Below are positions 50,341 through 62,104 of a stretch of 64,000 bases of DNA, in pieces. Within the stretch, counting starts at the first letter, position 1. Each line of letters opens with the position of its first letter. Source of the DNA: Diphasiastrum complanatum (lineage: Eukaryota > Streptophyta > Lycopodiopsida > Lycopodiales > Lycopodiaceae); NCBI GenBank assembly GCA_029204225.1, contig CM055101.1, positions 59,816,094-59,880,093 on the forward strand. The letters are read 5' to 3'. The position numbers were made by a program, and so were the translations under genes. The notes beneath the pieces are model-generated. The model worked only from the letters and a program-made list of their open reading frames with translations. It made no database searches and had not been told where the DNA came from.

Positions 50341-52130
50341 GGGCCTTTTTTGAACTCAAAAAGGCCTCTTCACTAACCTGGATTAGTGTTAATGACGACA
50401 CGTGTACCAATAAAAGTGTGACAATTGAGCAGAAATGGTCCATATGACATGGCAGATTCAATGGTGTAGATTAAATCAAGTGTGGGCCCACAAAGTACAC
50501 CTCTAGCATTAATCCTACATGGATACACTTGAAAGTACCTAGTAACCAACAATACTACACACAGTACCTAGTAGCCAACAATAGGACAACAGCTAGTGCT
50601 CTAGGTGAGACATAGACTTGCAAGCCTCATTTAATGCCCAAGTACATTTCAAATTTGAAACTTGCTTATGAATTTTAATCAACCCACTTTTGTGTCCCCC
50701 TTCACATTCAAACTAAGACTACCTCACTTTCATTAGTCTTTCACATCCAAATAATTTATTTTTTTCAGATGGATATCATTTTTTTTCAAATTTGACCTTT
50801 GGAATACATTTTCATTTCGCCATGGATTTAGTCTGTTTGACCTCAGAACCTCAAAAAAAGTGTTTATAAGTCAATTTATCTTTATTAGCTTACAAACAGA
50901 AATGTATCCCGAAGGCCAATTTTTCATTTTTTTTTTTGGCCCGAATCGCGATTTTTGGCCGTTTCACTTCATCAGAAGGCCAAAAGTTGCGTTTTGGACC
51001 AAAAAAATAAAAATTCAAAATCACGGTAAGGCGCGATTTTGGGCCATTTGACTAATGATTTTTTTTTGGTAAGGCCCAAAATCGCGCCTTACCGTGATTT
51101 TGAAAAGAAAAAAAAAAAAAATTGGTCCGAAACATAATTTTTGGCCTTTTGATGAAGCGAAACGGCCAAAAATCGCGATTTTGGACCAAAAAAAAACGAA
51201 AAATTGGCCTCTGGGAGATACTTTTTTGTTTCGCTATGGATTTAGTCTGTTCGACCTCAGAACCTCAAAAAAGGTGTTTATAAGTCAATTTGTTTTTATT
51301 AGTTTGCAAACAAAAATATATCATTTTTTTTGGGCCCGAAATCGCGATTTTTGGCCGTTTCACTTCATTAGAAGGCCAAAAATTGCGTTTCGGACCAAAA
51401 AAAAAAAAAAAATTCAAAATCACGATAAGGTGCGATTTTGGGCCATTTGACCAAGTCAAACGGCCCAAAATCGTGCCTTACCATGATTTTAAAAAAAAAA
51501 ATTGGTCCGAAACGCAATTTTTGGCCTTCTGATGAAGTGAAACGGCCAAAAATCACGATTTCGGGCCAAAAAAAAACAAAAAACTGGCTTCTGGAATATA
51601 TTTTTGTTTGCAAATTAATAAAAACAAATTGACTTATAAACACTTTTTTTTAGGTTATGAGGTCAAACAGACTAAATCCATGGTGAAATGAAAATGTATC
51701 CTAAAGGCCAATTTTGAAAAAAATAATATCCATCTGAAAAAAATAAATTATTTGGTATGTGAAAGACTAATGAGGTAGTCTTAGTTTGAATGTGAAGGGG
51801 GACACAAAAGTGGGTTGATTAAAATTCATAAGCAATTTTTAAATTTGAAATGTACTTGGGCATTAAATGAGGCCTGCAAGTCTATGTCCCACCTAGAGCC
51901 CTAGTTGTTGTCCTATTGGAACCAAGACAATGAATATGCTAGTCTTGCCTTACAAAGTACCTACAAAAGTCTATGGATGATGGGACCTATACTTAGCCCT
52001 TAACTCTTGCTCACCCTATGTGGTAACCCAAGGTAAAAGTGCCACGTAGGATTGATTAACACTAAACTAATTATGATTAACAAACCTGTTTAGGCAAGGA
52101 AGAGGCCCTTTTTGAGTCCAAAAAGGGCCC
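50341..52130. mobile_element. Foldback/MITE-like element, 1.79 kb, with long inverted arms
   Basis: The termini are GGGCCTTTTTTGAACTCAAA at the left and the inverse GGGCCCTTTTTGGACTCAAA at the right, each flanked by TA (50339-50340, 52131-52132). TA is therefore the likely target-site duplication. Inverted homology continues inward: 'gattagtgttaat', 'cttgcaagcctcatttaatgc', 'cacttttgtgtcccccttcac', and the arms at 50830-51190 and 51200-51700, which are themselves built from 'ggccaaaaatcgcgattttgg' palindromes. No transposase is encoded and the open frames are low complexity. A TA duplication fits Tc1/mariner-type mobilisation in trans; a TTA/TAA flank would fit PIF/Harbinger less well. Confidence 0.75.
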
Positions 52131-52132
52131 TA

Positions 52133-52547
52133 ATGGAATCAATTTATGTGCTAAACACAAAGCTTAACAAGATCATTCTTGAGAATCATTCCCCACACGT
52201 GTGAACTTGCTGGAATTTTATCATCGAGTTCACATAAAGTGTGGAAAGGAGCAAAGGGTTTAGCAATCCATGTGTCATCCTGAAGCATGCCATATGAACA
52301 TGCGTATGAAAAACACTCGATTATTGGAGGTTTTTGTTTGAAGAGCGACAGCGCAGTAGACCGGCAATCACTAAGTTGCATAGGTAATTGGCAGGAGTTC
52401 AGAAGCAGGATGAATAGCTTTACATCGGTTGACGGCTCCATCAAGGTTAACGACATTCCGTGTGAAAAAAAATAAAAAAATATAAGAAAGATTTCAGTCA
52501 GTTGGTGAGGTGGTCCATCTCAAGGATCTCTTTGTACAGTTGTTCTC
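52133..52547. other. Spacer between MITE and non-LTR element
   Basis: A minus-strand frame of 101 codons (52456-52151) has fairly protein-like composition (KPFAPFHTLCELDDKIPASS), but I recognise no family. It may be a fragment of a host or element gene. The A-rich stretch at 52465-52490 precedes the non-LTR element. Confidence 0.35.
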
Positions 52548-54569
52548 ATGGCTTCAGACATCTCTCGACTTTATCCTCTCAGTCAAAAACAACTTGTTGT
52601 CTCTCCTCCTCTAGACTCCCCTCCTCATTCATGTCAGACTATGTTTTTTGCTGATGGTTCCATGCTTGTCTCAACACCCTTTGTTTCTCCTTCGGTCAGC
52701 TCTTCCCTTGGCACTGCATTTGGTTGTGAACCTCCTTCGACCCTTGTTGCATTGCCTTCTCAACCCCCTGCACGGGTTCCTTGTCATGCTTGTGGTCATT
52801 TCTTCTCTCCTAGAGGAGGTCTTGTCCATCACCAGCGTTCTTGTCCTACGTTGCTTCAGTCGTCTCAAGATTGCCCTCCTCTCTCAGAACCCCATTCGCC
52901 CTCTACTTCAGCTTGGTCTGAATTTTTTCCTTTGACGTCCTCGGCACTTTTCCATTGGGCTTCCCTCGTCCAAGACTCTACTTTCATATTTCCCTCACTC
53001 TCCATCGTGAAACTCAACTTGCTATGCCTTCGCCTTGATCTCTTGGCTATTGACCCCTTTGACATTGTGGCTTGGAATTTGTTTCTTCTTTTTTCCCTTT
53101 GTTGTCTTGTCCTCCCTCCGAGAGGTGGAGATGCTGGTAATAAAGAAACTCATGTTCGCCTTTGTCGCTTTCTATCAGGAGACTGGGAAACGCTTCATGA
53201 TGAACACTTTGGTCATTGTCAGCACACACTTGTTGTTCAACTCACAAGACTCTCAAGCTCAAGGCGCCCCACCTCTCCACCGTCGCCTTTGTCGCACTCT
53301 GCATCTTGGGCAAGTTGGTGAGTATTCTCGTGCAGCTCAAGCTTTAGCTCCTCTCATGCCCGCTCCCCCTGCTGCTGATATTGTTGCTGCTCTCCAAGCT
53401 CTTCATCCTGCTTCTAAAGATGTTCTTCCCTTGTTTGTGGAGGACTTTGTGCTTGATATTGACTTGGTGCTTGATCATGATTCTTTCTCTTGTGCCTTCC
53501 ATCGTAGTCCTCGTCTTGCTATTGGTGGTCCCTCTGGTTTGGTCTATGAACACTTCATGATTGTTTTCCTCTTGAAAACTCTGCTAGTGGCTTTGTTCAA
53601 CTCTTTCAGGTCTGCTCTTTTCTCGCCTCTGGTCACATTCCTTCTTCTGTTGCACATCTTTTTTTTGCATCTGGTTTGATCGCTATGACTAAAGCCTCGG
53701 TTGGCGTCCGTCCTATCGCTATTGGCAAAGTCCTCCTCCGTCTTGTAAGTCGCTCTATCCATTTTTAGTTTCAATAGACTTTTGTCTCTTTTTTCTCCCC
53801 TCATCAGTTTGGCATCTCTTGGCGGCTATGAAGCTATCATTCATGGTTTGCGTGCCACACTTGATTTCCATCCTAACTAGGTTGTTCTCCAAGTGAATGT
53901 TTCCAATGCTTTTAACTCTATTTCTAGAGCTACAATCTTTCCGAAGCTGTGGGCGGCTGGACGTGAGTTGTCTCAACTTATTCCATTTGTGCGGTTGTTC
54001 TATGCTACTGAGACTCCCCTCATTTACAATCACCATGTGTGCTCTAGGGATCTTTCTACTATCCAGTCTGTAGCGGGTGCTCGTCAAGGTGATCCTCTTT
54101 TCACTCTGGCTCATTTACGTGCCCTTTGAGCTTCTGTAGAGGCCTTTTCCTCCTGGTTAATTTCTTCAATTGCTGATGACACTCATATTGTTGGTCCTAC
54201 TCCTACGGTGCTTCATGTCTTTCATCATTTCTCTGAGCAGCTGGCTTCTCTTGGTGTGTATATTCAACCTCACAAGTGTTCAGTGTGGTCTCAAGTAGGT
54301 CTTCCTCTAGACTTTGTTCCTTCTCAAGGCTTTCTTGCTCCCTTGGATGGCATTCGCATTCTAGGTGTTCCTTTTGGGTCTGCTTCCTTCAGCTCTGTTT
54401 TTCTTGGTGAGGCTCTCCAAGAGGATGTTGCTCATTCAGATCTGCTTCCCCAGTTGGGTGACACTCAGGTCGCGTTTGGCATCTTGACGTCTTGCCTTAT
54501 CCAGTGTCCTTCTTATTGCGCACTTTCCCTTCTACTCAAGACTTTTTGCATCTTTCTTGACGACTCTAT
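52548..54569 (+). pseudogene. Non-LTR retrotransposon ORF, 5' half (zinc finger and RT)
   Basis: The protein starts at the ATG at 52548. A C2H2 finger, CHACGHFFSPRGGLVHHQRS then C, lies at about residues 79-99. After a frame change near 53230: LAPLMPAPPAADIVAALQAL, then RT boxes GGPSGLVYEHFM, VGVRPIAIGKVLLRLV, GGYEAIIHGLRATLDFHPN and LQVNVSNAFNSISR. Next FVRLFYATETPL, GARQGDPL and ADDTHIVGP, up to LLLKTFCIFL at the insertion site. In the first catalytic box the usual Asp is Asn (VNVSNAF). Box QGDPL is followed by a small deletion. Multiple frameshifts and stops make RT inactive. Confidence 0.82.
54565..54569. repeat. Target-site duplication TCTAT (left)
   Basis: The five bases directly before the LTR start at 54570 are identical to 60728-60732 directly after the 3' LTR, as expected for copia integration. 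Confidence 0.95.
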
Positions 54570-55251
54570 TGTTAAAAATTCACAATTCTAGCTTGACTAG
54601 TTTTGGTCATATGACTTGTAAATAGTTAGATGGTCATGATGTGGCTTGTCACACGTGCCAAATAGCATAGGATTCCATTCATAAGGATGTTCTCAAGTAG
54701 ACCTAAGTGTTAGAACCTTTGGAATGAGTCCAAATTATGCTTAGATACAAGGGAGAAAAAATAGGAGCTATTTTTGGTAATTTTTGCATTGTTGAGGGAT
54801 CTCCAAGATTCCAACCCTAACTTGGTAGGGATGAAAGATCCACCAAAATTAGCATTAGGGATAGGTTTAGGGCTACTCATACCTGCCCAAAACCGTGATG
54901 GATCATGTATATATAGGTGATGATATCTCACCACAATCAATCAAGCAATTTCATGTTTTTTCTCTCATAATGGTGCAATTGCTCTCTATGTTCATAATTG
55001 TTTGAGTACTTGTGATTACTAATGATTATAGGATTGAATGTAGATCTGGTGTACAGTACTCAGACTATGGGAGGCCGTACTTTCACACGTGTGAAGCCTT
55101 CTTCAAGGATTTGGGCCATTTAGTGAGGTTCAAGCATAGATTTTTGATGGATTTTGATGGTTCAACTTGTGCTAATCTTATGAAATCATAATCTATTGTT
55201 TCCCTCATCATTTCAAGTGTTTTAGGATCCTTATTTGCTGTAATTTTTACA
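54570..55251 (+). repeat. 5' LTR (682 bp) of the young copia element
   Basis: It begins TGTTAAAAATTCAC and ends TAATTTTTACA. TATA-like 'gtatatatagg' near 54908 is a plausible U3 promoter element upstream of the transcript start. Confidence 0.96.
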
Positions 55252-55264
55252 TGGTATCAGAGCC
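55252..55264 (+). other. Primer-binding site (initiator Met-tRNA type)
   Basis: TGGTATCAGAGCC abuts the 5' LTR and is the usual plant copia PBS, complementary to the 3' end of initiator methionine tRNA. Confidence 0.95.
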
Positions 55265-56062
55265 TAAAGGCTGAAATGAGCTAAATCCTTGGTTTGCATT
55301 CAATTTGATCACAATTTTTGATCTAAATCTTGTGTAGATTGGATCTTAGCATCTAGTATTGATTCTAGAACTCAAAGTGAGTCAAATATATTGGAGATTG
55401 GTGTTGTGTGACTTCATTTGCAGGTGTTTAGGTGTCTAAAACCAGAGGCAAAGTTGAATTCAATTCACATTACCAAGATAGCAAGTTTTGCTTGCTCCAA
55501 GCATTGATTTTTAAGCGAGTTTTGGAGGTGATTTCATAGAGAAGGCTTTCTAGCATTCAAGGAGAGGGAAGATCAGAGTTTTGGGGACTCTTCAAGGCTA
55601 TTCTAAGGTGTAGTAGGCACCTCCTAAAGTGATTTAGGTTCAGTCCAACCATTGCTTGACTTATGCACCAAATTAGATCAATTTTTCATCAATTTTGATC
55701 ATTTTTTGCTTGTGATTGGATAGTAGATTGTGTTGCATCCTCATTAAGTTCCATTTAGATATTTTACAAGTGATTTTGGAAGTATATTAGGTTTCTGAAA
55801 TTCACTCTTGATCAGATCATTTGGAAGCTTTAATGTTCTTTATAGAAAGAGGGGCAATTCTACTAGTATTGTCTACTTCAATCAAGCAAGTGCATTGTTT
55901 CTAGTATTCTATGATTTGATTTTGTTAGAGATCATTCTTAGATCTTTATAGGAAGTCTATTACTGATCTTTTCAGGTCCCTAAGAAGTGGGATAAGGTAG
56001 ACCTTCAATCAAATCAATAGAAGTAACCTTCATTTGTGTCAAGTCCTTGATTAGGAGACTAG
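55265..56062 (+). other. Copia leader (5' untranslated region)
   Basis: About 800 bases between PBS and the gag ATG, with no long ORF. It would hold packaging and dimerisation signals, but none can be identified from sequence alone. Confidence 0.7.
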
Positions 56063-59000
56063 ATGGCATCTATAAATGCATATCTTTTGGATACTAATGA
56101 AAGGCTCAACAAAACTAACTATTCCATATGGAAAGTTAGAATGGAATCTATCATGATCATGCAAGATCTGATGGAAATTGTAAATGGTAAGGAGGGTGAA
56201 CCTATTCATCCTCAAGAAAAAGCCAAATACATCAAGAGGTGCAATGTTGCACTACATTGCATAAAAATGAATGTTGCAAATGAACTCTTAAGAGAGGTAG
56301 GAGATTGCACTTCAGCTCAAGATGCTTGGGAGACTTTGCAAAAGGTCTATGAATCCAAGAACCAAACTAGAATGTTAGCTTTGAAGAATCAAATCTATAG
56401 AAGCTATCAAAAGAAAGGAGAGAGTGCACATACTTTTGTCCTAAGAGTAAAAGAATTGAACAAAGAGCTAGCCTTTATAGGTGAACCTATCAAGGATGAA
56501 GAGCTTGTTCAACTCATATTGAATGGACTAAGCTTTGAATTTGACAATTTGGTTCAGGGATATGCAATTATGGGTAAGCTACCCATACTTGAAGAACTCC
56601 AAGGCACGCTCATGGCCGAGGAATCAAGAAGGAGCCAAATGCAAGAGAGGATGGATAGGCTTTCCATCCAAGGTGGAGATGACCAAGCTCTCTTCACCAA
56701 AGGCAAAGGCAAGTCCAAAGGCAAAGGATCAACATTCAAGAAGTCTACAAAGCTTGAGGATCAAGAAGGACCCCCAAAGGCATCTCCATCAACCACCAAA
56801 GTCAAGAAGGACAAATCAAAGGTGAAGTGCTACTATTGTAGCAAGATGGGGCATTATGCCTCGGAATGCTTCAAGAGGAAGCAAGATCAAAGCCAAGCCA
56901 ACATGAGCAAAGAGGAGGAGGAGAAGAGTTCACATGAGGACTCTCTCATGATGTCCATATTTTCTTCAACAAGCTTCAAAGGAGAAGATCCTTGGTGGAT
57001 TGACTCGGGTGCTAGTTCACACATGACTAGTAAAAGGGAGTTTTTCTCTTCTCTCTTATCTTATGATGGACCTATAAAGTCTATCTATACAGCAAATGAT
57101 GAAGCTTGTAAGATTGAAGGAGTTGGTAGCATTCCCCTTTGCTTAGGATCTTCCAAAAAGATCAACATAGAAGGTGTTTTGTACATTCCTACAATAACAA
57201 AGAATCTACTAAGTGTTGGCCAAATGGTAGACAATGGTTTCAATGTTGACTTTGCTTCAAATGAATGTTTCATCAAGAAGAAGGGTAAGATAGTGGCTAA
57301 GGGCACTAGACTTGGCAAACTTTATAAGCTGGATGCATTTGTGGATACTAATGTTGTCATGTTGGCCGAGAAGAGCAAGATATCTACCTTTACTTTATGG
57401 CACAAAAGACTTGGACATGTCAACTAGGGTTCCATGGAGGCTATGATCAAGGAGGAGTATGCTTTAGGCCTACCAAGGTCTATTGGGAAGGAAGACAAGG
57501 TTTGTGAAGCTTGTGCCTTATTCAAGGCACATAAGAAGGTGTTTCCTAACTCCATCACAAAGTCATCTCATCCTCTTGAACTCATACACTCGGATGTGCA
57601 CATTGCTAGCACCAAATCTAATGGAGGTTCATCCATGTTTTTAACCTTCATTGATGACTACTCAAGATATTGTTGGGTGTTCTTACTTTCCTTCAAGTCT
57701 CAAGTATTTGATACTTTTGTAAAGTTCAAGTTGTTTGTGGAAAAGCATCATAATCATAGCATCAAGATTCTTAGAAGTGACAATGGTGGAGAATTCATCT
57801 CCAATGAGTTCAAGGCCTTTTGTGAGGAGGAAGGGATCAAGAAAGAGACTTCTTGTCCTTACACTCCTCAAAAAAATGGAGTTGCTGAAAGAAGGAATAG
57901 AACATTATGTGAATGTTCTAAGGCTTTAAGATTAGATGCTTGTTTGCCCAAATCCTTTTGGGGTGAGTCTCTTGTATGTGCAAACTACTTGATGAATAGG
58001 GTGTCTTGCAAAGCAATTGAAGGCAAAACTCCATATGAGATGTTGTATGGAAAGAAACCCAATCTTAATCACTTGAAAGTTTTTGGGTGTATATGTTATG
58101 TGCATGTGCCATTGGAAACAAGAACCAAGGAGGATCCATCTTCCACAAGAGGGATCATGCTTGGATATGCAAGCTCAAGCAAGGGCTACAAAGTCTATCT
58201 CCCATCCTTGAACAAATTTGTTGTTTCAAGGGATGTCATCTTTGATGAACATCATATGCATATGCTTGAAGAAGGCTCAAGTGCTCCAACAATCAAGAAG
58301 AAGATGGCCGAGGAGCAAGATCTTGGTTTTGAGGAGGAGCTCATGGAGGAGCAAGCACCAAACCCACCTATCACACCAAGGAGATCTTCAAGGGCAAAAG
58401 TGGAGCCATCAAGGCTCACATATCAAGGCAAAGGACAGCAAGTTGAGGGTATATCATCCACTTCTTATGCTTTATCTAGTTTTGAAGAACCGTCTAATGT
58501 TGAAGATGCATTGAACTCCAAAGAATGGTATAAAGCTATGTTGGATGAGTATGATGCCTTGATTGAGAATGAAACTTGGTTGCTTGTTGAGAGACCTCAA
58601 AGGAATGTAATAGGATGCAAGTGGGTCTTCAAGCTTAAGTTGAATGCAAATGGGAGTGTTAACAAACATAAAGCAAGATTAGTTGCAAAAGGTTATGCTC
58701 AAGAGAGAGGGATAGACTATGAGGAAACTTTTGCACCCGTGGCCAAGATGGTCACAATAAGACTAATCATTGCACTTGCATCACATTTTGGATGGATTCT
58801 ATGTCAAATGGATGTCTCTAATGCTTTCTTGAATGGTTTTTTGGAAGAGGATATCTATATGGAGCAGCCACAAGGGTTCATCAAGCATGGAATGGAGAAC
58901 AAAGTATGCCATCTCCAAAGAAGCATCTATGGCTTGAAGCAAGCCTCGAGATCTTGGAATTCAAGACTACATTGCTATCTTATTTCACTTTCTTTTGTTC

Positions 59001-60031
59001 AAAGTGAATATGATCCCAGTCTTTACATTAAGTTTGATGATGTTGGTATTGTACTTTTACTCATTTATGTAGATGACATCATCATTAGTGGAAATAGTGT
59101 TGATGGTATTGAAAAAATCAAGATAGATCTATCCTTAGAGTTCAAGATGGTAGATCTAGGGTGTCTTCACTTCATCTTAGGCATAGAAGTACTTAGAGGG
59201 TCTGATTTTATCTTTATAAGTCAAGTAAACTATGCTCAAAGTCTTTTGAAGAAGTTTAAGATGGAAGTATGCAAAAGTGTTGACACACCAATGGAGCAAG
59301 ATGTAAAAGTGCCAAATGAAGATGATGAAAGATCCTTCATGGACATCACTTTGTTTAGGCAACTTATAGGTTCCTTAATGTGGATCACTATAACTAGACC
59401 AGATCTTAGCTTTAGTGTATGTAGGTTGAGCCAATCCATGCAAAAGCCATTGAATATCCATTGGAAAAAGGCTAAGAGGATTCTAAGATACATCTCAGGT
59501 ACATTGGATTTTGGGATTCTATATAGAGGAGATGTGATTAACCCTCATGCATTTAGTGATTCAGATTTTGCAGGGGACAAGAGAGATAGGAAATCAACAA
59601 GTGCCTATTCAACTTTCATAGGAGAAGGTGTGGTTTCATGGCTTTCAAAAAAGCAAGAAACTATATCTCTATCTTCAACCGAGGCCGAGTACAAAGCTTT
59701 GACAACCACTACAAAGGAGGTACTTTGGATCAAGAGATTATTGGTGGAACTAAAGATCATGGATTTAGAGGAGGCACCAATCATCTACAATGACAATATA
59801 TCAGCCCAACACCTTGCATCTAACCCAATCTTCCATTCAAGATCTAAGCACATTGAGATATGCCATCACTTTGTGAGAGAAATGGTGCAAGCCAAGGAGA
59901 TTGCTTTGGAGCATGTTCCAAGCAATGAATGTGTAGCTGATCTACTTACTAAACCACTTCAAAAGACACCTTTTATGAAGTTCAGATCATCACTTGGAGT
60001 GATTAGTAAAGCAATGATTGAACCAAGCTAG
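56063..60031 (+). CDS. Copia gag-pol polyprotein, one in-frame TAG
   Basis: A single frame of about 1,323 codons has one TAG at 57425-57427. Gag (UBN2): NYSIWKVRMESIMIMQDLME near residue 21 and zinc knuckle CYYCSKMGHYASEC near 255. Protease: WIDSGASSHM near 313. Pre-integrase: LWHKRLGHVN, where the TAG follows at the position usually Tyr. Integrase: CEACALFKAHKK, LTFIDDYSRYCW, RSDNGGEFISNEF, NGVAERRNRTLCE. RT: WVFKLKLNANGSVNKHKARL, QMDVSNAFLNGFLEEDIYME, LIYVDDIIISGN. RNase H: DFAGDKRDRKSTSAY, SLSSTEAEYKAL, NDNISAQHLAS. All catalytic motifs are present. The product would form virus-like particles in the cytoplasm and integrate cDNA in the nucleus. The stop separates Gag-protease from integrase-RT. 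Confidence 0.95.
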
Positions 60032-60045
60032 ATAGTGAGGAGGAG

Positions 60046-60727
60046 TGTTAAAAATTCACAATTCTAGCTTGACTAGTTTTGGTCATATGACTTGTAAATA
60101 GTTAGATGGTCATGATGTGGCTTGTCACACGTGCCAAATAGCATAGGATTCCATTCATAAGGATGTTCTCAAGTAGACCTAAGTGTTAGAACCTTTGGAA
60201 TGAGTCCAAATTATGCTTAGATACAAGGGAGAAAAAATAGGAGCTATTTTTGGTAATTTTTGCATTGTTGAGGGATCTCCAAGATTCCAACCCTAACTTG
60301 GTAGGGATGAAAGATCCACCAAAATTAGCATTAGGGATAGGTTTAGGGCTACTCATACCTGTCCAAAACCGTGATGGATCATGTATATATAGGTGATGAT
60401 ATCTCACCAAAATCAATCAAGCAATTTCATGTTTTTTCTCTCATAATGGTGCAATTGCTCTCTATGTTCATAATTGTTTGAGTACTTGTGATTACTAATG
60501 ATTATAGGATTGAATGTAGGTCTGGTGTACAGTACTCAGACTGTGGGAGGCCGTACTTTCACACGTGTGAAGCCTTCTTCAAGGATTTGGGCCATTTAGT
60601 GAGGTTCAAGCATAGATTTTTGATGGATTTTGATGGTTCAACTTGTGCTAATCTTATGAAATCATAATCTATTGTTTCCCTCATCATTTCAAGTGTTTTA
60701 GGATCCTTATTTGCTGTAATTTTTACA
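60046..60727 (+). repeat. 3' LTR (682 bp) of the young copia element
   Basis: Same length as the 5' LTR with about four single-base differences. Preceded by the polypurine tract and followed by the right TCTAT duplication (60728-60732). Confidence 0.96.
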
Positions 60728-60732
60728 TCTAT

Positions 60733-61960
60733 TATGGATGTTTTTGGCCGCCTTTTGGGCCCGGGTTCTTTGGATGGTGTGGAGACCCTTTCAGCTCAAA
60801 ACCAAGCTCGATTACCCATTTCTTGTGGGAGTGTGGGTTTTCTCTCTATGGTTTCTTCTGCATTGCAGTTTTCCTTGGGAGATGGGCTCTTGTCGCCGCT
60901 ACTTTGTCTTCTCGGTTCCTTTTTGGCTTTCGTCCTCTCTTGGAAAATTGCATTGCTCATGTGGATATCGGTTCTCTGCCTTTTTAGCTCCTCCTCATCG
61001 CTGTGAGAGCTGCTCTCCCTCTCTGTCTAAGCATGTCTTCCTCCTTTTGAACAACTCCTCACTTTCAGTCCTGATCACCTGCAAGAAACCCTCTTGGAGC
61101 GCATGCACAAGCAAATCCTTTCCAGCATGCTCTCTGAGGCTCTTTCGGCATTGCATCGACGGGTCCAACTGCGAGGGCTGGCCTGTTATTCCTTCATTTT
61201 GGTTGTCTTCAGCCATCTCACCACTGCTCTTCATCTTCGCTTGGGACTACCTCATCCTTCAATCTTGGGTCTCTCCAGGTGTGTTTGTGGTCACCCTATG
61301 GATGCTCTTGCTATCCACCTCCTCTGCTATCCTTTTGGAAGTGAGTGCACAACTACGCATGATGTTGTCAAAGATGCAGCGGCCGCTATAGCCAGAGATG
61401 GAGGATTCCATGTCTTCAGAGAGCAGTCTCATGTCTTTCCTTCTACCACAACCCACTCTTCCCACAAATGTGTTGACATTGTCCTCTCCCAGGATGGGCT
61501 TCGTACTTTGGCAAATGTTGGTGTTGCTGATCCCATGCATGGTGACCTATTGCCTCGCTCTGCCTTCACACCTGACGAAGCGATAGACGTGGCAGCACAA
61601 GAGAAGAAAAAAAAACTACTCCAACAGGCACCCTACTGATATGCTTTCATTGCCCTGGCAATTGAGACTTATGGCACCTTGCATCGACGCTTTGAGAAAT
61701 TTCTTCGCATGTGTTCTCATCAGGCGGCAGTGCGTCAAGGTATTCCTAGTTCTATTCTCATGGCTTCTTTCAAACAATGTATTTCCATTGCCCTGCAATG
61801 TGGTTAGGCCCTACCAATCCTACAACGGGCGACGATAGTTTGGTTTGCTACATCTCATCTCCCTTCATTAGCCAACTCACCACCTCATCACTTTTCGGAT
61901 CTGCTGCAGTCAGTTGGTAGACTCCCACTGACATCATCATAGTTTTTGCACCTTTATTTT
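60733..61960 (+). pseudogene. Non-LTR retrotransposon ORF, 3' half (thumb, CCHC, nuclease-like)
   Basis: After the insertion the frames continue: FGRLLGPGSLDGVETL and ARLPISCGSVGF (post-RT region), then LHRRVQLRGL and RCVCGHPMDALAIHLLCYPF, a C.C...H...C knuckle. This is followed by HDVVKDAAAAIARDGGFHVF and HKCVDIVLSQDGLRTLANVG, which has the D-x(n) pattern of a PD-(D/E)XK-like nuclease. Then VADPMHGDLLPRSAFTP and YAFIALAIETYGTLHRRFEK. TGA and TAG codons near 61640 and 61806 and several frame changes show decay. The nuclease assignment is by resemblance to R2-like elements and is tentative. Confidence 0.75.
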
Positions 61961-62092
61961 TAATGCCAAGATATGGATTAATCTTAGCTTTAGTGCAAGC
62001 TTCGCTCTTGTTTGAGCTTACTTTTGCTTAAACTTCCCCTTCGGGGTGTACATATCTTTTTCATCAATGTACCTACTAGTTTTTGTTATGAA
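61961..62092 (+). other. 3' UTR of the non-LTR element with a small stable hairpin
   Basis: CCCCTTCGGGG at 62036-62046 folds as a C(UUCG)G tetraloop stem near the element's 3' end, a plausible recognition element for its reverse transcriptase. 'aataaa' at about 62090 could be a polyadenylation signal. Confidence 0.5.
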
Positions 62093-62104
62093 TAAATGCA
62101 CCAA

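Larger units (their letters stand above)
54570..60727 (+). mobile_element. Complete Ty1/copia retrotransposon (family 2), young
   Basis: Two 682-bp LTRs (54570-55251, 60046-60727), both TG...CA, bracket a PBS, a gag-pol reading frame and a polypurine tract (gtgaggaggag, before 60046). A perfect 5-bp target duplication flanks the whole. I count four LTR substitutions (near 54896, 54932, 55046 and 55067 in the 5' copy), about 0.6%, so insertion is recent. It split a non-LTR element that was already decaying. Confidence 0.97.
52548..62092 (+). mobile_element. Non-LTR retrotransposon, interrupted by a copia element
   Basis: The element comprises 52548-54569 and 60733 to about 62092, with the copia insertion between. 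In order: ORF start MASDISRLYPL; an N-terminal C2H2 finger; reverse transcriptase; then, after the insertion, the thumb region, a CCHC knuckle and a nuclease-like domain; then a 3' UTR. It lacks an apurinic endonuclease domain at the N-terminus as far as can be seen. The layout with N-terminal finger and C-terminal CCHC plus nuclease is that of R2-like elements. No target-site duplication or poly(A) tail was identified. Confidence 0.75.

Noticed and set aside
54710-54940. 76-codon minus-strand ORF present twice (also 60186-60416)
   Set aside because: Both copies lie inside the copia LTRs and are duplicated only because the LTR is.
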